Shown: positions 8,139 to 17,597 of the stretch, one piece after another
How positions within the stretch are numbered: the first letter of the stretch is position 1
How the letters are laid out: the number at the start of each line of letters is the position of its first letter
Assembly (NCBI GenBank): GCA_029550925.1
Contig: JAKPGL010000211.1
Location: 1 to 64,000 of the forward strand
Reading direction: 5' to 3'
DNA: 64,000 nt
From: Planctomycetota bacterium
Lineage (GTDB): Bacteria > Planctomycetota > Planctomycetia > Pirellulales > Thermoguttaceae
Made by a program: the position numbers and the translations under genes
The notes under the pieces: model-generated
What the model saw: the letters and a program-made list of their open reading frames with translations, nothing else
The model's database searches: none
What the model was told of the DNA's origin: nothing

Positions 8139-8819
8139 TCACTGGCCCGGGCCGTCGTCGGATGGGCCGTATTGGTGGCGGGCGATGCGGCCTTCCATGA
8201 GATAAAGGGCGTCCTCGGCGATGTTGGTCGCATGGTCGGCGATACGTTCCAGGTTTCGGGCCGCAGCGGCCAAGGCCAATAGGGGCCGGGTTTGTGCAGG
8301 ATTCTGTTGGATAAGCTCTTCGGCCAAAAGGCGAATCCGCCGCTTCTGCTCGTCGATCTGGGCGTCCCGGGCGCAAACCTCATGGGCCAACTTCGCATCA
8401 AGCCGAACCATCGCATGGACGCTGTCCCGAAGCATCGTCTGCACTTGTTCCCACATCCGGCGCAAATCAAACGGATTTTCCACTTCCGGAAACTGAGCAA
8501 AGGTGCGGGCCTTGTGGGCCAGGTTGACCGCCAAATCGCCGATCCGCTCCAGATCGTTGTTGATCTTCAGGGCCGAGATGATAAACCGTAGATCGCTCGC
8601 CACCGGCTGATAGAGGGCCAGGATTTTCAGGCACTCTTCTTCGATTTCCACTTCCCGGTGGTCGATCTCGATGTCGCGCTGTTCGACCTGTTGGGCGGCC
8701 TCGGCGTTCCGGCTGACCAGGGCCTGCACCGCCCGCTGCACCTGGTCTTCCACCAGGCCGCACAACGTAAGAAGCGAACGTTTCAGTTGTTCCAGTTCCC
8801 GCTGCAAGTGGACCGACAT
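8139..8819 (-). CDS. phoU: Phosphate transport system regulatory protein PhoU
   Basis: A 226-residue all-helical protein with two PhoU domains. The acidic metal-cluster signatures are visible as V-E-x-x-V-x-x-A in the first repeat and N-N-D-L-E-R-I-G-D and N-L-E-R-I-A-D-H-A-T-N-I-A-E, one per three-helix bundle. PhoU links PstSCAB transport to the PhoR/PhoB-type kinase and represses the regulon when phosphate is plentiful. ATG 8819 follows AGAGGG. It is the last gene of the pst operon. No PhoR/PhoB pair is next to it. Confidence 0.95.
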   Translation of the reverse strand: MSVHLQRELEQLKRSLLTLCGLVEDQVQRAVQALVSRNAEAAQQVEQRDIEIDHREVEIEEECLKILALYQPVASDLRFIISALKINNDLERIGDLAVNLAHKARTFAQFPEVENPFDLRRMWEQVQTMLRDSVHAMVRLDAKLAHEVCARDAQIDEQKRRIRLLAEELIQQNPAQTRPLLALAAAARNLERIADHATNIAEDALYLMEGRIARHQYGPSDDGPGQ

Positions 8820-8900
8820 GAGCAAACCCTCTTGCCAATTCTCGCTGCTAAGTGAATATATGGCCTTTTCCGCCGGGGGAGAGGGAAGAATGTCATCTGC

Positions 8901-9908
8901 TTAGCCGAATCGGCCGGTGATATAATCTTCGGTTTCTTTCTTTTCCGGTTTGGTGAATATCTGGGTGGTCCGGCCGAACTCGATCAGCCGTCCCTCGTAC
9001 AAAAACCCCGTATAATCCGACACACGGGCCGCCTGCTGCATGTTATGGGTAACAATGACGATCGTATATTCTCCGCGCAGCTCGGCAATCAGGTCTTCGA
9101 TCCGCGTGGTCGATCGGGGGTCCAGGGCCGAGCAGGGTTCATCCATCAGGATGATTTCCGGTTGCACGGCAATGGCCCGAGCAATGCACAGGCGTTGGTG
9201 CTGGCCGCCCGAAAGCCCGAGGGCCGATTCGTGCAGCCGGTCTTTTACCTCCTCCCACAGACCAGCCCGGCGCAAGCTCCGTTCGACGATTTCATCCAGC
9301 GCCGCCCGTTGCCGGATGCCAGCCAGCCGCAACCCATAGGCCACATTTTCATAGATGCTTTTCGGAAAAGGCATGGGCTTTTGAAAGACCATGCCCACCC
9401 TGCGGCGGAGGGCGATCACATCGAGGGTCGGGTCCAGGATGTTTTGCCCGTCCAGTTCGATGACGCCTGTGGTGCGCACGGCGTCGATCAGGTCGTTCAT
9501 TCGGTTGAGGCATCGCAGAAGCGTCGATTTGCCGCACCCCGACGGCCCAATCAGCGCCGTAACCAACCGGCGCGGAATATCCATCGTAATCGCCACAAGC
9601 GCCTGCACCGGGCCGTAGTACAGATTCAAATCCCGGATGCGGACGATTGGGTTGGCCAGGTCGGCCTCCGTTTGCAGTTCACAGCGGTGGGCAATCGCCC
9701 CAGCCACAAGCGATCGGGGCTCCCCGGTTGCGGCGGTGGGCCGAGGGTCTGGAGAATTGCTGCGTCCCATGCTGGCTGACAGTTCCCCCGCCGCCGGGCT
9801 GCCGTCTTTTCCCACCGATTTTCCGCTGGGGTTTGCGGCGGCCAGCTCGCTGCGGGCTAAGGGGCGGGCTTTGCCGCCCAGCCAGGTCGTCTCATATCGC
9901 TCGGACAT
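8901..9908 (-). CDS. pstB: Phosphate ABC transporter ATP-binding protein PstB
   Basis: 335 residues. The core (from about residue 85) is a complete ABC ATPase: Walker [10 protein letters not shown]-loop, signature L-S-G-G-Q-H-Q-R, Walker B I-I-L-M-D-E-P, D-loop S-A-L-D-P and an H-switch in V-T-H-N-M. The residues N-R-M-N-D-L and F-Q-K-P-x-P-F-P-K-S-I are PstB hallmarks. It powers uptake of phosphate through PstC/PstA. PstB proteins are usually about 250-270 residues; the roughly 85-residue Pro/Ser/Gly-rich N-terminal extension is unusual. Its start overlaps the end of pstA by 17 bp, suggesting translational coupling; an internal start near the core cannot be excluded. Confidence 0.95.
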   Translation of the reverse strand: MSERYETTWLGGKARPLARSELAAANPSGKSVGKDGSPAAGELSASMGRSNSPDPRPTAATGEPRSLVAGAIAHRCELQTEADLANPIVRIRDLNLYYGPVQALVAITMDIPRRLVTALIGPSGCGKSTLLRCLNRMNDLIDAVRTTGVIELDGQNILDPTLDVIALRRRVGMVFQKPMPFPKSIYENVAYGLRLAGIRQRAALDEIVERSLRRAGLWEEVKDRLHESALGLSGGQHQRLCIARAIAVQPEIILMDEPCSALDPRSTTRIEDLIAELRGEYTIVIVTHNMQQAARVSDYTGFLYEGRLIEFGRTTQIFTKPEKKETEDYITGRFG

Positions 9909-11688
9909 AATATCGCTTTCGCATTCGATTCCGAAGCCAAATCGCCGTGCTGGTAAGCACGAGCACCACGGCCAAAAGCAACAGGGTGGTTACATAAACC
10001 AGCCCCTTCGTGGCCTCCACATTGGGCGATTTGCAACTGATATCTAAAATATGATACCCTAAATGCATGAATTGGCGATCCAGGCGGATAAAAGGAAACT
10101 GGGCGGTAATCGGCAGCGGGGCGCTTTTGACCGCACCGGTGATCATCAGCGGCGCCACTTCGCCCACCGCACGGGCCATCGCCAGGATAAAACCGGTCAT
10201 CACGCCCGGCGAGGCCATCGGCAAAAGCACCCGCAGGAGCGTCTGCAATTTGGTTGCTCCCAAGGCGTAGGAGCCTTCGCGGATTTCCCGTGGGATTTGC
10301 CGAAGCGCCTCTTCCGTAGAAACAATCACCACCGGCAAGGTGAGAAGTCCCAGCGTGAGGGCGGCCCAGAGGATGCACGGCTGGCCGAAGACCGGCTCCC
10401 TGGCCTCCACCCTGGCCGGGTAAAACCAACTGTCCAACGTTCCCCCGCACAGATAAATGAAAAAACCCAGCCCAAAAATGCCATAGACAATGGACGGAAT
10501 GCCTGCCAGATTGTTCACCGCTACGCGAACCCATCGGACCAGCAAATTGTCCCGGGCGTATTCCCCCAGATACACCCCGGCCAACACCCCCAACGGAAAC
10601 GCAACGATCGCCATCAAAAACACCAAAAGCACTGTGCCTAGAATGGCCGGGAAAATGCCGCCGTCCTGGTTGGCTTCCCGAGGCGGGTCCGTCAGAAGCT
10701 CCCACCACTTGGCCAGATAAAACTGGCATTTGGCCGGCAGGCTCATCGCATTCGGACGGCTGGACCGGACAATATCGACCAGGGGTATCTGTTTTTCCCG
10801 GCCCTGGACATCGAGGAAGACGGCCACATTGTGCCGGAGCTTGGTTTCCTGCTCGGCCCGGCGGGCGGCCAGTTGATGGGCCTCGGCCTTCAGACGATTT
10901 TCCTCCTGGGTAAGCTGGGCGATCCGATCGGTCAGGGCCTGGCAGGCAGGATCGCTCTGGGACCGGCCCGCCCGAAGAAGCTGCTGAAGCTGGTATCGGG
11001 CTTCGATCAGGGCGTATTTGATCTGGTCGTTGAGTTGCTGGGCCAGTTGGTTTTCCTGCTGACGCCAGGGGGCCACCTCGGCCGCCTCCCACCGTTTGGC
11101 CCATCGGATGGCCCAGGCCAATTGCTCCGGCCCAGAAGGGGTCGTTTCTTCAGGAACATCGTCCGCCGGATCAGCCGAAGCGGCGTTTTGGTTCCTCGGA
11201 CGGCTTGAAAGCCGAATTTCTTTCAAATAGCCGATATAGTGCAAGTTGGCGGCCCGATCCAGCTTGAGCACTTCCGTCGGCTGCTCCTGGTGGACAATCT
11301 CATCGGCGTAGATCCATCGGAACGGCGGCATATCTTCCATGTTGGCGCAGTAGAACTTGATCCGTTGCCGTCCGCTGAGCGGATCGATCTCCTCCTCCCG
11401 CCATTCGCCCAGGAGTTTCGATCCGTCGGCTAGGGTGATTTCATAAATCGGCTGGGGCCAAAAGACTCCTAGCCCGTTGGCAAAGACGACATATAGGGCC
11501 GTCAGCGTAACCAGGAGCACCAGGGCCAAGGCCGCACCGGCCGCCCAGACCCAGGGTTCGCCCTGCTTCCAGAACCGCCGGGACCGCTGAGCGTCTAGTA
11601 CTGGCCGTAGCGCTTCCTCAGCCGAAGCCGCACCAGCTCCGCCGCCGTGTTCAACAGAAATGTCATCAGAAACAGAACGACTGCACAT
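9892..11688 (-). CDS. pstA: Phosphate ABC transporter permease PstA with extracytoplasmic insert
   Basis: 598 residues from the ATG at 11688. One membrane segment near residues 45-68 is followed by about 250 residues outside the membrane containing beta-rich and coiled-coil (Gln/Glu/Arg-rich) parts, then the permease domain with several membrane segments and the EAA-type loop [21 protein letters not shown]. Typical PstA is about 300 residues, so half the protein is extra. The start is uncertain: the open frame extends further upstream but only as a shadow of pstC, and no clear ribosome site precedes 11688. It overlaps the end of pstC by 94 bp under this choice. Confidence 0.88.
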   Translation of the reverse strand: MCSRSVSDDISVEHGGGAGAASAEEALRPVLDAQRSRRFWKQGEPWVWAAGAALALVLLVTLTALYVVFANGLGVFWPQPIYEITLADGSKLLGEWREEEIDPLSGRQRIKFYCANMEDMPPFRWIYADEIVHQEQPTEVLKLDRAANLHYIGYLKEIRLSSRPRNQNAASADPADDVPEETTPSGPEQLAWAIRWAKRWEAAEVAPWRQQENQLAQQLNDQIKYALIEARYQLQQLLRAGRSQSDPACQALTDRIAQLTQEENRLKAEAHQLAARRAEQETKLRHNVAVFLDVQGREKQIPLVDIVRSSRPNAMSLPAKCQFYLAKWWELLTDPPREANQDGGIFPAILGTVLLVFLMAIVAFPLGVLAGVYLGEYARDNLLVRWVRVAVNNLAGIPSIVYGIFGLGFFIYLCGGTLDSWFYPARVEAREPVFGQPCILWAALTLGLLTLPVVIVSTEEALRQIPREIREGSYALGATKLQTLLRVLLPMASPGVMTGFILAMARAVGEVAPLMITGAVKSAPLPITAQFPFIRLDRQFMHLGYHILDISCKSPNVEATKGLVYVTTLLLLAVVLVLTSTAIWLRNRMRKRYYVRAI

Positions 11689-14084
11689 AAAAACAGCACC
11701 CGATATAACGTGCCATCCCGCGGATGTTCGGAAATTTCCACGGCGATATTGGCCGACAGGGTCCGAAACCCGTTCAATGGGCTGGGGTCCAGCACTGGGG
11801 TATTTCCGGCGGCCATGAAGACGATCATGGTTTCGCCGACCGCCCGGCCCAGGCCGATCATCACCGCTGCAAAGATGCCCGGACTGGCCGACGGCAGCAC
11901 GACCCGTCGGAGGGTTTGCCATCGGCTGGCACCCAGGGCCAAGGAGGCCGCCGTCAAACTGTGCGGCACGCTCGACAGAGCGTCTTCCGAGATGGAAAAA
12001 ATGATCGGAATAATCGCAAACCCCAACCCCAACGCCACCACCAGGGCGTTTAGTTGATCGTACCGAAGATGGATTTGTTCATAGAGCCATTGGCGGAAAT
12101 TGCCGCCGAACCAGGCATGTTCGATCGGCCCGCTCAGCCAAACAACCAGGAGCACCCCGAGCACAAGCGGCGGCAGGACGGCCAGAAACTCATATCCGTC
12201 TTCGATCCGCCGCAGCCAGCGCCGCCGTCGCACCAGTTGCCAAACCAGCATCCACAGCACAAAGGTTACCGGCAGGGCCAACAGGCTTAGCAGCACGGCC
12301 ATCAACCATCGGGCCACCAGCGGCGCAGCCCAAAGCAGAATCAAAAATCCAATCACTACCGTCGGAATGGCCGCCATGACTTCCACGGCCGGTTTGATCG
12401 CCCGTCGGATGGCCGGCTTGGTAAAATGGCTCACATACACCGCACTGCCCAGGCCCAACGGCAGCGCAAAAAGCATGGCATAGAAGGTGGCCTTCAAGGT
12501 GCCGAAGACGAGCGGGACCAGGCTCATTTTCGGTTCATCCGTGCCGCTGGATTGCCAGAGGAACTTCGACTCCTGATGGCCTTCGTACCAGAGCCGACCG
12601 AAAAGGGCCGACCAGCTTACATCGGCATGGGGGGCGGCGATCTGCCACAGGTACATTTGATTATCTTCGCCGATCCCCAGCACCGCATTGCCCCGGCTCG
12701 AATAGGCCGCCTGTACCAGCGCCGACGGCCCCGCCAACCGCAGCAGATGCCGTCCCGTCGTTCCGTAGTCTAAATGCACTCCCCCTTTGCCGCCCAAACT
12801 GAGAAAGGCTTTATTTCGCTGCGACGGCAGAATCACGAGGACTTCCCCCTCCTGGGATCGGAAGGACCGAATCGGCGTCAGCCGGTCTGGCCATTCTCCC
12901 GGAGCAATCGGCCCCTCTTTACGAACCGGAAACCACAGGCTCAGACCTCCATACGCACTGCCAACCACCAACGCCCCCTGGCCCAAAAGAAGCCCCATCG
13001 CCGTAACCGGCGCCCGCTCCGGGGTCCAGGTGGCGTCCAATCGGCGGGCCTGGCCCGACGGCTCAATGGCAAACCGCACCAGGTATCCGTTGTGCGTGCC
13101 CAGATAAAGCCGATCTCCCTCCCCGCTGAGCGTCATGGCGGTAACCTGGCCGGGCAGGCCGGCGTCGATCCAGAACTCCGTAACCTTCTTCTCCCCGCCT
13201 TCGCCGAAAAGATCCGTCTGGACGCTCTGCCGGCGCAGAAGGATTCGGTTGTCGGCCAGCAGCATCACGGCCAAACAGCCGCCGTTTTCCTCCGCATGGA
13301 CCAGGGCCTGCACGGGCCGGGCCGAAACCGAAACCGGCGGCAGCCAGGCCAATGGTTCACACCGCAGTTGCACACTGCGTCGGCCCAACGGGTCGAACCG
13401 AATCTCCGGTTTGATCTCCACCAGTTGGACGCTCCCGTCGGACCAAAGGAGCGACCACTGGCCGGGCCGAAGACTCCGGGCCGAGAGAATCCAGACGCTT
13501 TCTGCCGCCGACTTAGTACCTTCTTCCGCCGACGGGGCTTTCGAGACGCCTGGAGCGTCTGAGCCGACTTCGGCGCTATGGGCTGCTCGGGCCGATTGCC
13601 CCGATTGGGCCGATTCGTTCGACTGTTTCGGTTGGCCCGATTGCTCCCCTTCGGCGGGCCGAAGCTGCTGCTGAAAGATCACCTGGGGCCGGACAGCTTC
13701 GGGGTCTTGGCTGTCCGCCCCAGGTGGGCCAACCAATTCAAAGCCCACTAACTGGCCGGAGCGGCGCACCAGATAGCCTGTCAAGAGGTCTTCCTGGCCA
13801 GAGCGGCCAATTTCGACCAGTTCGACCCCGACGGCCACAGGCGATTCCAGATCGGTGGATGCGGACGCTGCGTCCATCCTGCCAGCCGGGGCCACGGGCA
13901 TGGCACAGACAGCCCGGAGCGGTGCCTTTGCCTCTTGAAAAAGCGGCAAAACCACACTGACCAGGAGCACCAACATCCCGATCACCGCACCGATGACCAC
14001 CAGGCCGCCGGCCGTGATCACCCATCGGGCCAATCGGTCCGCCCATCGGATAAACCAATACCGTCTTGGGGCGACTTCCAACAT
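11595..14084 (-). CDS. pstC: Phosphate ABC transporter permease PstC with beta-propeller-like domain
   Basis: 829 residues. A first membrane segment (about 22-50) is followed by roughly 450 residues outside the membrane with repeated strand patterns resembling a WD40-like propeller, including a low-complexity Gln/Ser/Ala run, then the C-terminal permease domain with about six membrane segments and the loop S-A-S-P-G-I-F-A-A-V-M-I-G-L-G-R-A-V-G-E-T. The longer PstC form known from some proteobacteria has a comparable inserted domain; simple PstC is about 320 residues. It forms the phosphate channel with PstA. The gene begins nine bases after pstS ends. Confidence 0.9.
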   Translation of the reverse strand: MLEVAPRRYWFIRWADRLARWVITAGGLVVIGAVIGMLVLLVSVVLPLFQEAKAPLRAVCAMPVAPAGRMDAASASTDLESPVAVGVELVEIGRSGQEDLLTGYLVRRSGQLVGFELVGPPGADSQDPEAVRPQVIFQQQLRPAEGEQSGQPKQSNESAQSGQSARAAHSAEVGSDAPGVSKAPSAEEGTKSAAESVWILSARSLRPGQWSLLWSDGSVQLVEIKPEIRFDPLGRRSVQLRCEPLAWLPPVSVSARPVQALVHAEENGGCLAVMLLADNRILLRRQSVQTDLFGEGGEKKVTEFWIDAGLPGQVTAMTLSGEGDRLYLGTHNGYLVRFAIEPSGQARRLDATWTPERAPVTAMGLLLGQGALVVGSAYGGLSLWFPVRKEGPIAPGEWPDRLTPIRSFRSQEGEVLVILPSQRNKAFLSLGGKGGVHLDYGTTGRHLLRLAGPSALVQAAYSSRGNAVLGIGEDNQMYLWQIAAPHADVSWSALFGRLWYEGHQESKFLWQSSGTDEPKMSLVPLVFGTLKATFYAMLFALPLGLGSAVYVSHFTKPAIRRAIKPAVEVMAAIPTVVIGFLILLWAAPLVARWLMAVLLSLLALPVTFVLWMLVWQLVRRRRWLRRIEDGYEFLAVLPPLVLGVLLVVWLSGPIEHAWFGGNFRQWLYEQIHLRYDQLNALVVALGLGFAIIPIIFSISEDALSSVPHSLTAASLALGASRWQTLRRVVLPSASPGIFAAVMIGLGRAVGETMIVFMAAGNTPVLDPSPLNGFRTLSANIAVEISEHPRDGTLYRVLFLCAVVLFLMTFLLNTAAELVRLRLRKRYGQY

Positions 14085-14093
14085 GGGAGAAAA

Positions 14094-15101
14094 TTATTGC
14101 AGTTTTTGCCGTTCGCGCTGGATGATCTTGAGCGGCAGCGGGCCGAAACCGTCCTTTACGACAATCTGCTGGCCCTGCTTGGAAAGGACAAACTTCAAGA
14201 ACTCGGCCACCAGCACCGGCAACGGCTCGTTGGGCTTTTTATTGACATAGATGTAGAGCGACCGGGCAAGCGGATACTGGCCTTTGAGCGTGTTTTCAAA
14301 CGTCGGTTCCACAAAGGCCCCGCCTGCCGACTTGGCCAACGGCACGCTGCGCACATCGGCGGTCCGGTATCCGATGCCGGAGTACCCGATGGCGGCCCGT
14401 TCGTTGGCTACGCCGTGGATCACGCCGGCCGAGCCTGGCTGCTCTTTCACCGTATCCTTAAAATCGCCCTTGCCCAGGGCGTGTTCTTTGAAGAAGGCGT
14501 AGGTGCCGCTGACGGAGTTTCGGCCATAAAGGCTGATCGGCAGATTGGCCCAGGCCGGGTCCGTTAGCCCCGCTTCGCCCCAGGTGCGGATATCCGTCGA
14601 ATGGCCCAGCTTGCGGGTCGAAGAGAAGATGGCATCCACCTGGGGGAGCGTCAGCCCCTTGATGGGGTTGTCTTTATGGACATAGACGGCCAGGCAGTCG
14701 ATCGCCACGACGATCTGCAGAGGTTTATAGCCGAAGCGTTTTTCAAACTTATCGAGTTCCTCCGGTTTCATGGCCCGAGACATCGGCCCCAACTGGGCGG
14801 CGCCTTCGATCAGGGCGGGCGGAGCCGTGCTGGAACCTTCGCCCCGATACGCCCCGGTTACCGTCGGATAGATTTTCTGAAACTCTTTGAGCCACATGTC
14901 CATCATGATATTGAGCGTATCCGAGCCGATACCGACCAGGTTGCCCGATACGCCCGACACCTTCTCGTAATCAGGCAACTTCGGATCCACTTGCTCCGTC
15001 TGGGCCTGGAGCACGCCCCCAGCCAAAATCGCCAGAATCCACACCCCGGCCTGCACCCAACCCCCTTTGGCGGTCCAGAACACCTTACCGCTGCGATCCA
15101 T
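14094..15101 (-). CDS. pstS: Phosphate-binding protein PstS
   Basis: 335 residues: a signal peptide (hydrophobic V-W-I-L-A-I-L-A-G-G-V near residues 20-30, likely cleavage after A-Q), then a type II periplasmic binding fold. Phosphate-contacting segments typical of PstS are present: G-S-D-T-L at the first loop, G-E-G-S-S-T-A and G-R-N-S-V-S-G-T-Y. It captures phosphate for PstC/PstA. The start at 15101 is chosen because AAAGGAGG ends six bases before it; the in-frame ATG at 15107 abuts that site. It is the first gene of the operon, under the Pho-box-like promoter at 15190-15243. Confidence 0.95.
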   Translation of the reverse strand: MDRSGKVFWTAKGGWVQAGVWILAILAGGVLQAQTEQVDPKLPDYEKVSGVSGNLVGIGSDTLNIMMDMWLKEFQKIYPTVTGAYRGEGSSTAPPALIEGAAQLGPMSRAMKPEELDKFEKRFGYKPLQIVVAIDCLAVYVHKDNPIKGLTLPQVDAIFSSTRKLGHSTDIRTWGEAGLTDPAWANLPISLYGRNSVSGTYAFFKEHALGKGDFKDTVKEQPGSAGVIHGVANERAAIGYSGIGYRTADVRSVPLAKSAGGAFVEPTFENTLKGQYPLARSLYIYVNKKPNEPLPVLVAEFLKFVLSKQGQQIVVKDGFGPLPLKIIQRERQKLQ

Positions 15102-15189
15102 AGACATCCTCCTTTCACAAAACACAGGAAAATAGGTACCAAAGGACATACGGTTGGCTGGACCGAGTCCCAGAGCCGACGTTTCTCCG

Positions 15190-15243
15190 ATTCTAGCCGT
15201 CGTTTGTTAGGAGGATGTTGGCGAATTGTAAATGTTTTGTAAG
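15190..15243 (-). promoter_or_regulatory. Pho-box-like operator and promoter of the pst operon
   Basis: On the minus strand the hexamers CTTACA, TTTACA, CCAACA and CTAACA (plus-strand positions 15238-15243, 15227-15232, 15216-15221 and 15205-15210) repeat at exactly 11-bp steps, ahead of the -10-like TAGAAT (15190-15195, five of six). The last hexamer ends nine bases upstream of the -10 box, where PhoB/PhoP-type activators replace a -35 box. The spacing and hexamer resemble TT(A/T/C)ACA PhoP boxes. Confidence 0.7.
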
Positions 15244-15433
15244 GATCGGGACGGCCCAAAGACCGGCCGATAAGGGGTTACTGACAAGACAAAGCCCCAG
15301 ACGATTTTCCAGAGGTGGTAACAGTTCCGGCAAGTGAAGAAGTGCGGTTTCTCGTGCAGGACGGATTGCGAACGGTTCCTTCACACCTGCCGGAATCGGT
15401 GCGAGAGAAAAACAAAAACCTTGCCCAGAGGGT

Positions 15434-15706
15434 TTAAACCCGGTGGATTCGAGTGAATTCGTCCAGGCAGACGGTGGTACGTTCGCCGTCGGGCCGCTCC
15501 AGCACGATCAGATCGCAGTAGGTGGTTTCATCCGGGGTGCGGGCAAAGTGTAGGCCCTGCGCCCGCCGTTCCGTCCAAAGCACCCGGCCTCGCACGTTTA
15601 CGGTCCAGGACCGCACGCCGACGGTTACCCGATGGACTAGCTCCACGTGATCGCCCGGTTTCAATTGGCCGAACTCAACCACATTGCCGCCCATAGCGGT
15701 GCTCAT
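15434..15706 (-). CDS. Small conserved-looking protein of unknown function
   Basis: 90 residues from ATG 15706, which follows AAGGAGG by seven bases; an upstream extension to 15772 is not needed. The sequence is soluble and mainly beta-rich, with V-E-F-G-Q-L-K-P-G-D-H-V-E-L and V-R-G-R-V-L-W-T-E-R-R-A-Q-G-L-H-F, reminiscent of PilZ-like or other small beta-barrels, but I cannot assign a family. It lies between ilvC and pstS on the same strand, with gaps that suggest an independent unit. Confidence 0.6.
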   Translation of the reverse strand: MSTAMGGNVVEFGQLKPGDHVELVHRVTVGVRSWTVNVRGRVLWTERRAQGLHFARTPDETTYCDLIVLERPDGERTTVCLDEFTRIHRV

Positions 15707-15890
15707 CGCGGCTCCTCCTTGTATACTGGGCGCTGAACGTTCTGGAGTTTTGCCTGCCGGATCGTTAAACAAACATACCTACCGCCCGCCCCGCCTTCCT
15801 AGGACCAATTATGTCCAGCCTGGCCTTTAGGTAAGCAGCAGAAGGTTTGCGAACGGGCGTGGGCCGATTGCATCTTTCTATTCGACGCCG

Positions 15891-16895
15891 TCAGACCTCT
15901 TTGGCGTCGATCCATTTCATCATGCGTCGGAGTTGTCGGCCTACTTGTTCGATCAGGTGCTCTTTTTCTCGGCGGCGTAGGGCCTTGAAGGCCGGCGCAT
16001 TGGCCTTATTTTCCAGGATCCATTCCTTGGCGAACTGGCCGTTGCGAATCTCTTCCAAAATCTTGCGCATTTCGGCCCGGGTTTGGTCCGTGATAATGCG
16101 GGGACCCCGGGTATAGTCGCCGTACTCGGCGGTATTGGAGACGCTGTAGCGCATGTAACTGAGGCCGCCCTGGTAGAACAGATCCACAATGAGCTTCAGT
16201 TCATGCAAACATTCGAAGTAGGCCAATTCCGGCTGGTAACCGGCTTCGACGAGGATTTCGAAGGCGGCTTTGACCAGGGCGCTAACGCCGCCGCACAGCA
16301 CCACTTGTTCGCCGAAAAGATCGGTTTCGGTTTCTTCGGCAAAGGTGGTTTCGATCACACCGGCCCGCGTGCCGCCGATGCCTTTGGCATAGGCTAGGGC
16401 CACTTTGCGGGCCTCGGGACCGCAGTTTTCGCCCAAGCCCATCAGGCAGGGCACCCCCGCCCCGCGGACAAACTCGCTTCGGACCAGATGCCCCGGCCCT
16501 TTCGGCGCCACCAAAATCACCGATACCCCCTGCGGGATGTCAAACTGCCCATAATGCACGTTGAACCCGTGGGAGCAGACCAGATAATTGCCGGGCCGAA
16601 GATTGTCCCGAACCTGGCTTCGGAACACCTCCGGCTGGATTTCGTCGGGCAGGAGGATGGTAACGATGTCGGCCTGTTTGGCGGCCTCGGCGGCGCCCAG
16701 GGGTTGGAAGCCGTGCTCGACGGCCAGTTGGTAATTAGGGGTGCCGGGCAGCTCCGCCACGATCACCTTCAGGCCGCTATCGCGAAGGTTTTGAGCGTGG
16801 GCGTGCCCCTGGGAACCGTATCCCAAAATGGCGATCGTCTTGCCTTTCAGCACATTCAGGTCCGCGTCTTGATCGTAGTAAATTTTAGCAGGCAT
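15891..16895 (-). CDS. ilvC: Ketol-acid reductoisomerase (IlvC, class I)
   Basis: 334 residues, the class I length. It catalyses isomerisation and reduction of acetolactate or acetohydroxybutyrate, the second common step to valine, leucine and isoleucine. The Rossmann loop is [10 protein letters not shown] (25-34); the metal-binding region has [10 protein letters not shown] and the C-terminal knot has [12 protein letters not shown]. The loop after the second strand reads A-E-L-P-G-T-P-N-Y instead of the usual G-L-R-x-G-S-x-S-W, so the residues that hold the NADPH phosphate are missing. It follows ilvN by 73 bp. Confidence 0.95.
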   Translation of the reverse strand: MPAKIYYDQDADLNVLKGKTIAILGYGSQGHAHAQNLRDSGLKVIVAELPGTPNYQLAVEHGFQPLGAAEAAKQADIVTILLPDEIQPEVFRSQVRDNLRPGNYLVCSHGFNVHYGQFDIPQGVSVILVAPKGPGHLVRSEFVRGAGVPCLMGLGENCGPEARKVALAYAKGIGGTRAGVIETTFAEETETDLFGEQVVLCGGVSALVKAAFEILVEAGYQPELAYFECLHELKLIVDLFYQGGLSYMRYSVSNTAEYGDYTRGPRIITDQTRAEMRKILEEIRNGQFAKEWILENKANAPAFKALRRREKEHLIEQVGRQLRRMMKWIDAKEV

Positions 16896-16968
16896 CGGTT
16901 AGACTCCTAGAAAAAATTCAAAGCTCGATTTTCGTTGATCGGCGCAGGAAACAAAGGCTACCCGCCGA

Positions 16969-17493
16969 CTACTTCGCTCCGCTGGCGGGGCTGACGGCGA
17001 CATCTTCTCGGACAGGCCGGTTACCCCGCACCATCGCAATCCGACCCGACCGCACCAGCTCGATGATCCCAAACGGGCGCATCAGTTCGATAAAGGCTTC
17101 GATTTTACTCTCTTTGCCGGCGATTTCGATAATCACCTCCTGCGGGGCCACATCGACAATCCGCGCCCGGAAAATCTCCGTAAGTTCTCGAATCTCGCTC
17201 CGTTTGCCGGGCGGAGAGGCCACCTTGATGAGCATCAGGTCCCGCTCCACGTAATCCTGCGAACTAATATCATCCACCCGGACCACGGTTACAATTTTTT
17301 CCAACTGTTTACGGACTTGCTCCAAGACGCTCGTATCCCCCACCACGACAAACGTCATCCGCGAAAGCCGAGGGTTTTCCGTCTCGCCGACGGCCAAACT
17401 CTCGATGTTATAGCCGCGCGAAGCCAACATGCCCGAAATGTGCGACAGCACCCCAGGCACGTTCTGCACCAAAGCGGATAGCACATGCCGCAT
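16969..17493 (-). CDS. ilvN: Acetolactate synthase small (regulatory) subunit
   Basis: 174 residues from ATG 17493, preceded by AAGGAGCGG. The N-terminal ACT domain shows L-S-A-L-V-Q-N-x-P-G-V-L-S-H-I-S-G-M-L-A-S-R-G-Y-N-I-E-S-L-A-V-G, the valine-binding signature; the C-terminal half is the ALS_ss_C domain with V-A-P-Q-E-V-I-I-E-I-A-G. It activates the catalytic subunit and gives feedback control by valine. The catalytic subunit gene (ilvB) is not in the window, so it must lie elsewhere. It leads the ilvN-ilvC unit. Confidence 0.93.
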   Translation of the reverse strand: MRHVLSALVQNVPGVLSHISGMLASRGYNIESLAVGETENPRLSRMTFVVVGDTSVLEQVRKQLEKIVTVVRVDDISSQDYVERDLMLIKVASPPGKRSEIRELTEIFRARIVDVAPQEVIIEIAGKESKIEAFIELMRPFGIIELVRSGRIAMVRGNRPVREDVAVSPASGAK

Positions 17494-17552
17494 AAACTGC
17501 CGCTCCTTACGTATCACTCCAGCCCAATGGGCCGAATGGGGAGATGCTCCAT

Positions 17553-17597
17553 ATTGTACTGCTGCGATCTGCCGCTACAACATATTGTATATTGTAG
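17553..17597 (-). promoter_or_regulatory. Likely ilvN-ilvC promoter overlapping an inverted repeat
   Basis: On the minus strand TTGTAG (17575-17580) and TACAAT (17553-17558) are 16 bp apart, with the -10 box five of six. The -35 box is one arm of an imperfect inverted repeat, CTACAAyATA...TATrTTGTAG, at 17575-17597, a possible operator. It lies 60 bp upstream of the ilvN start. Confidence 0.45.

Noticed and set aside
9857-11104. A 415-codon open frame on the minus strand inside pstA
   Set aside because: It is a different-phase shadow of pstA. Its translation is Gly/Pro/Arg-rich with no membrane helices, while the pstA phase shows clear permease motifs.
11689-11922. Longer PstA beginning at 11922
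   Set aside because: The added residues are the shadow of the pstC C-terminus and have no transporter-like character.
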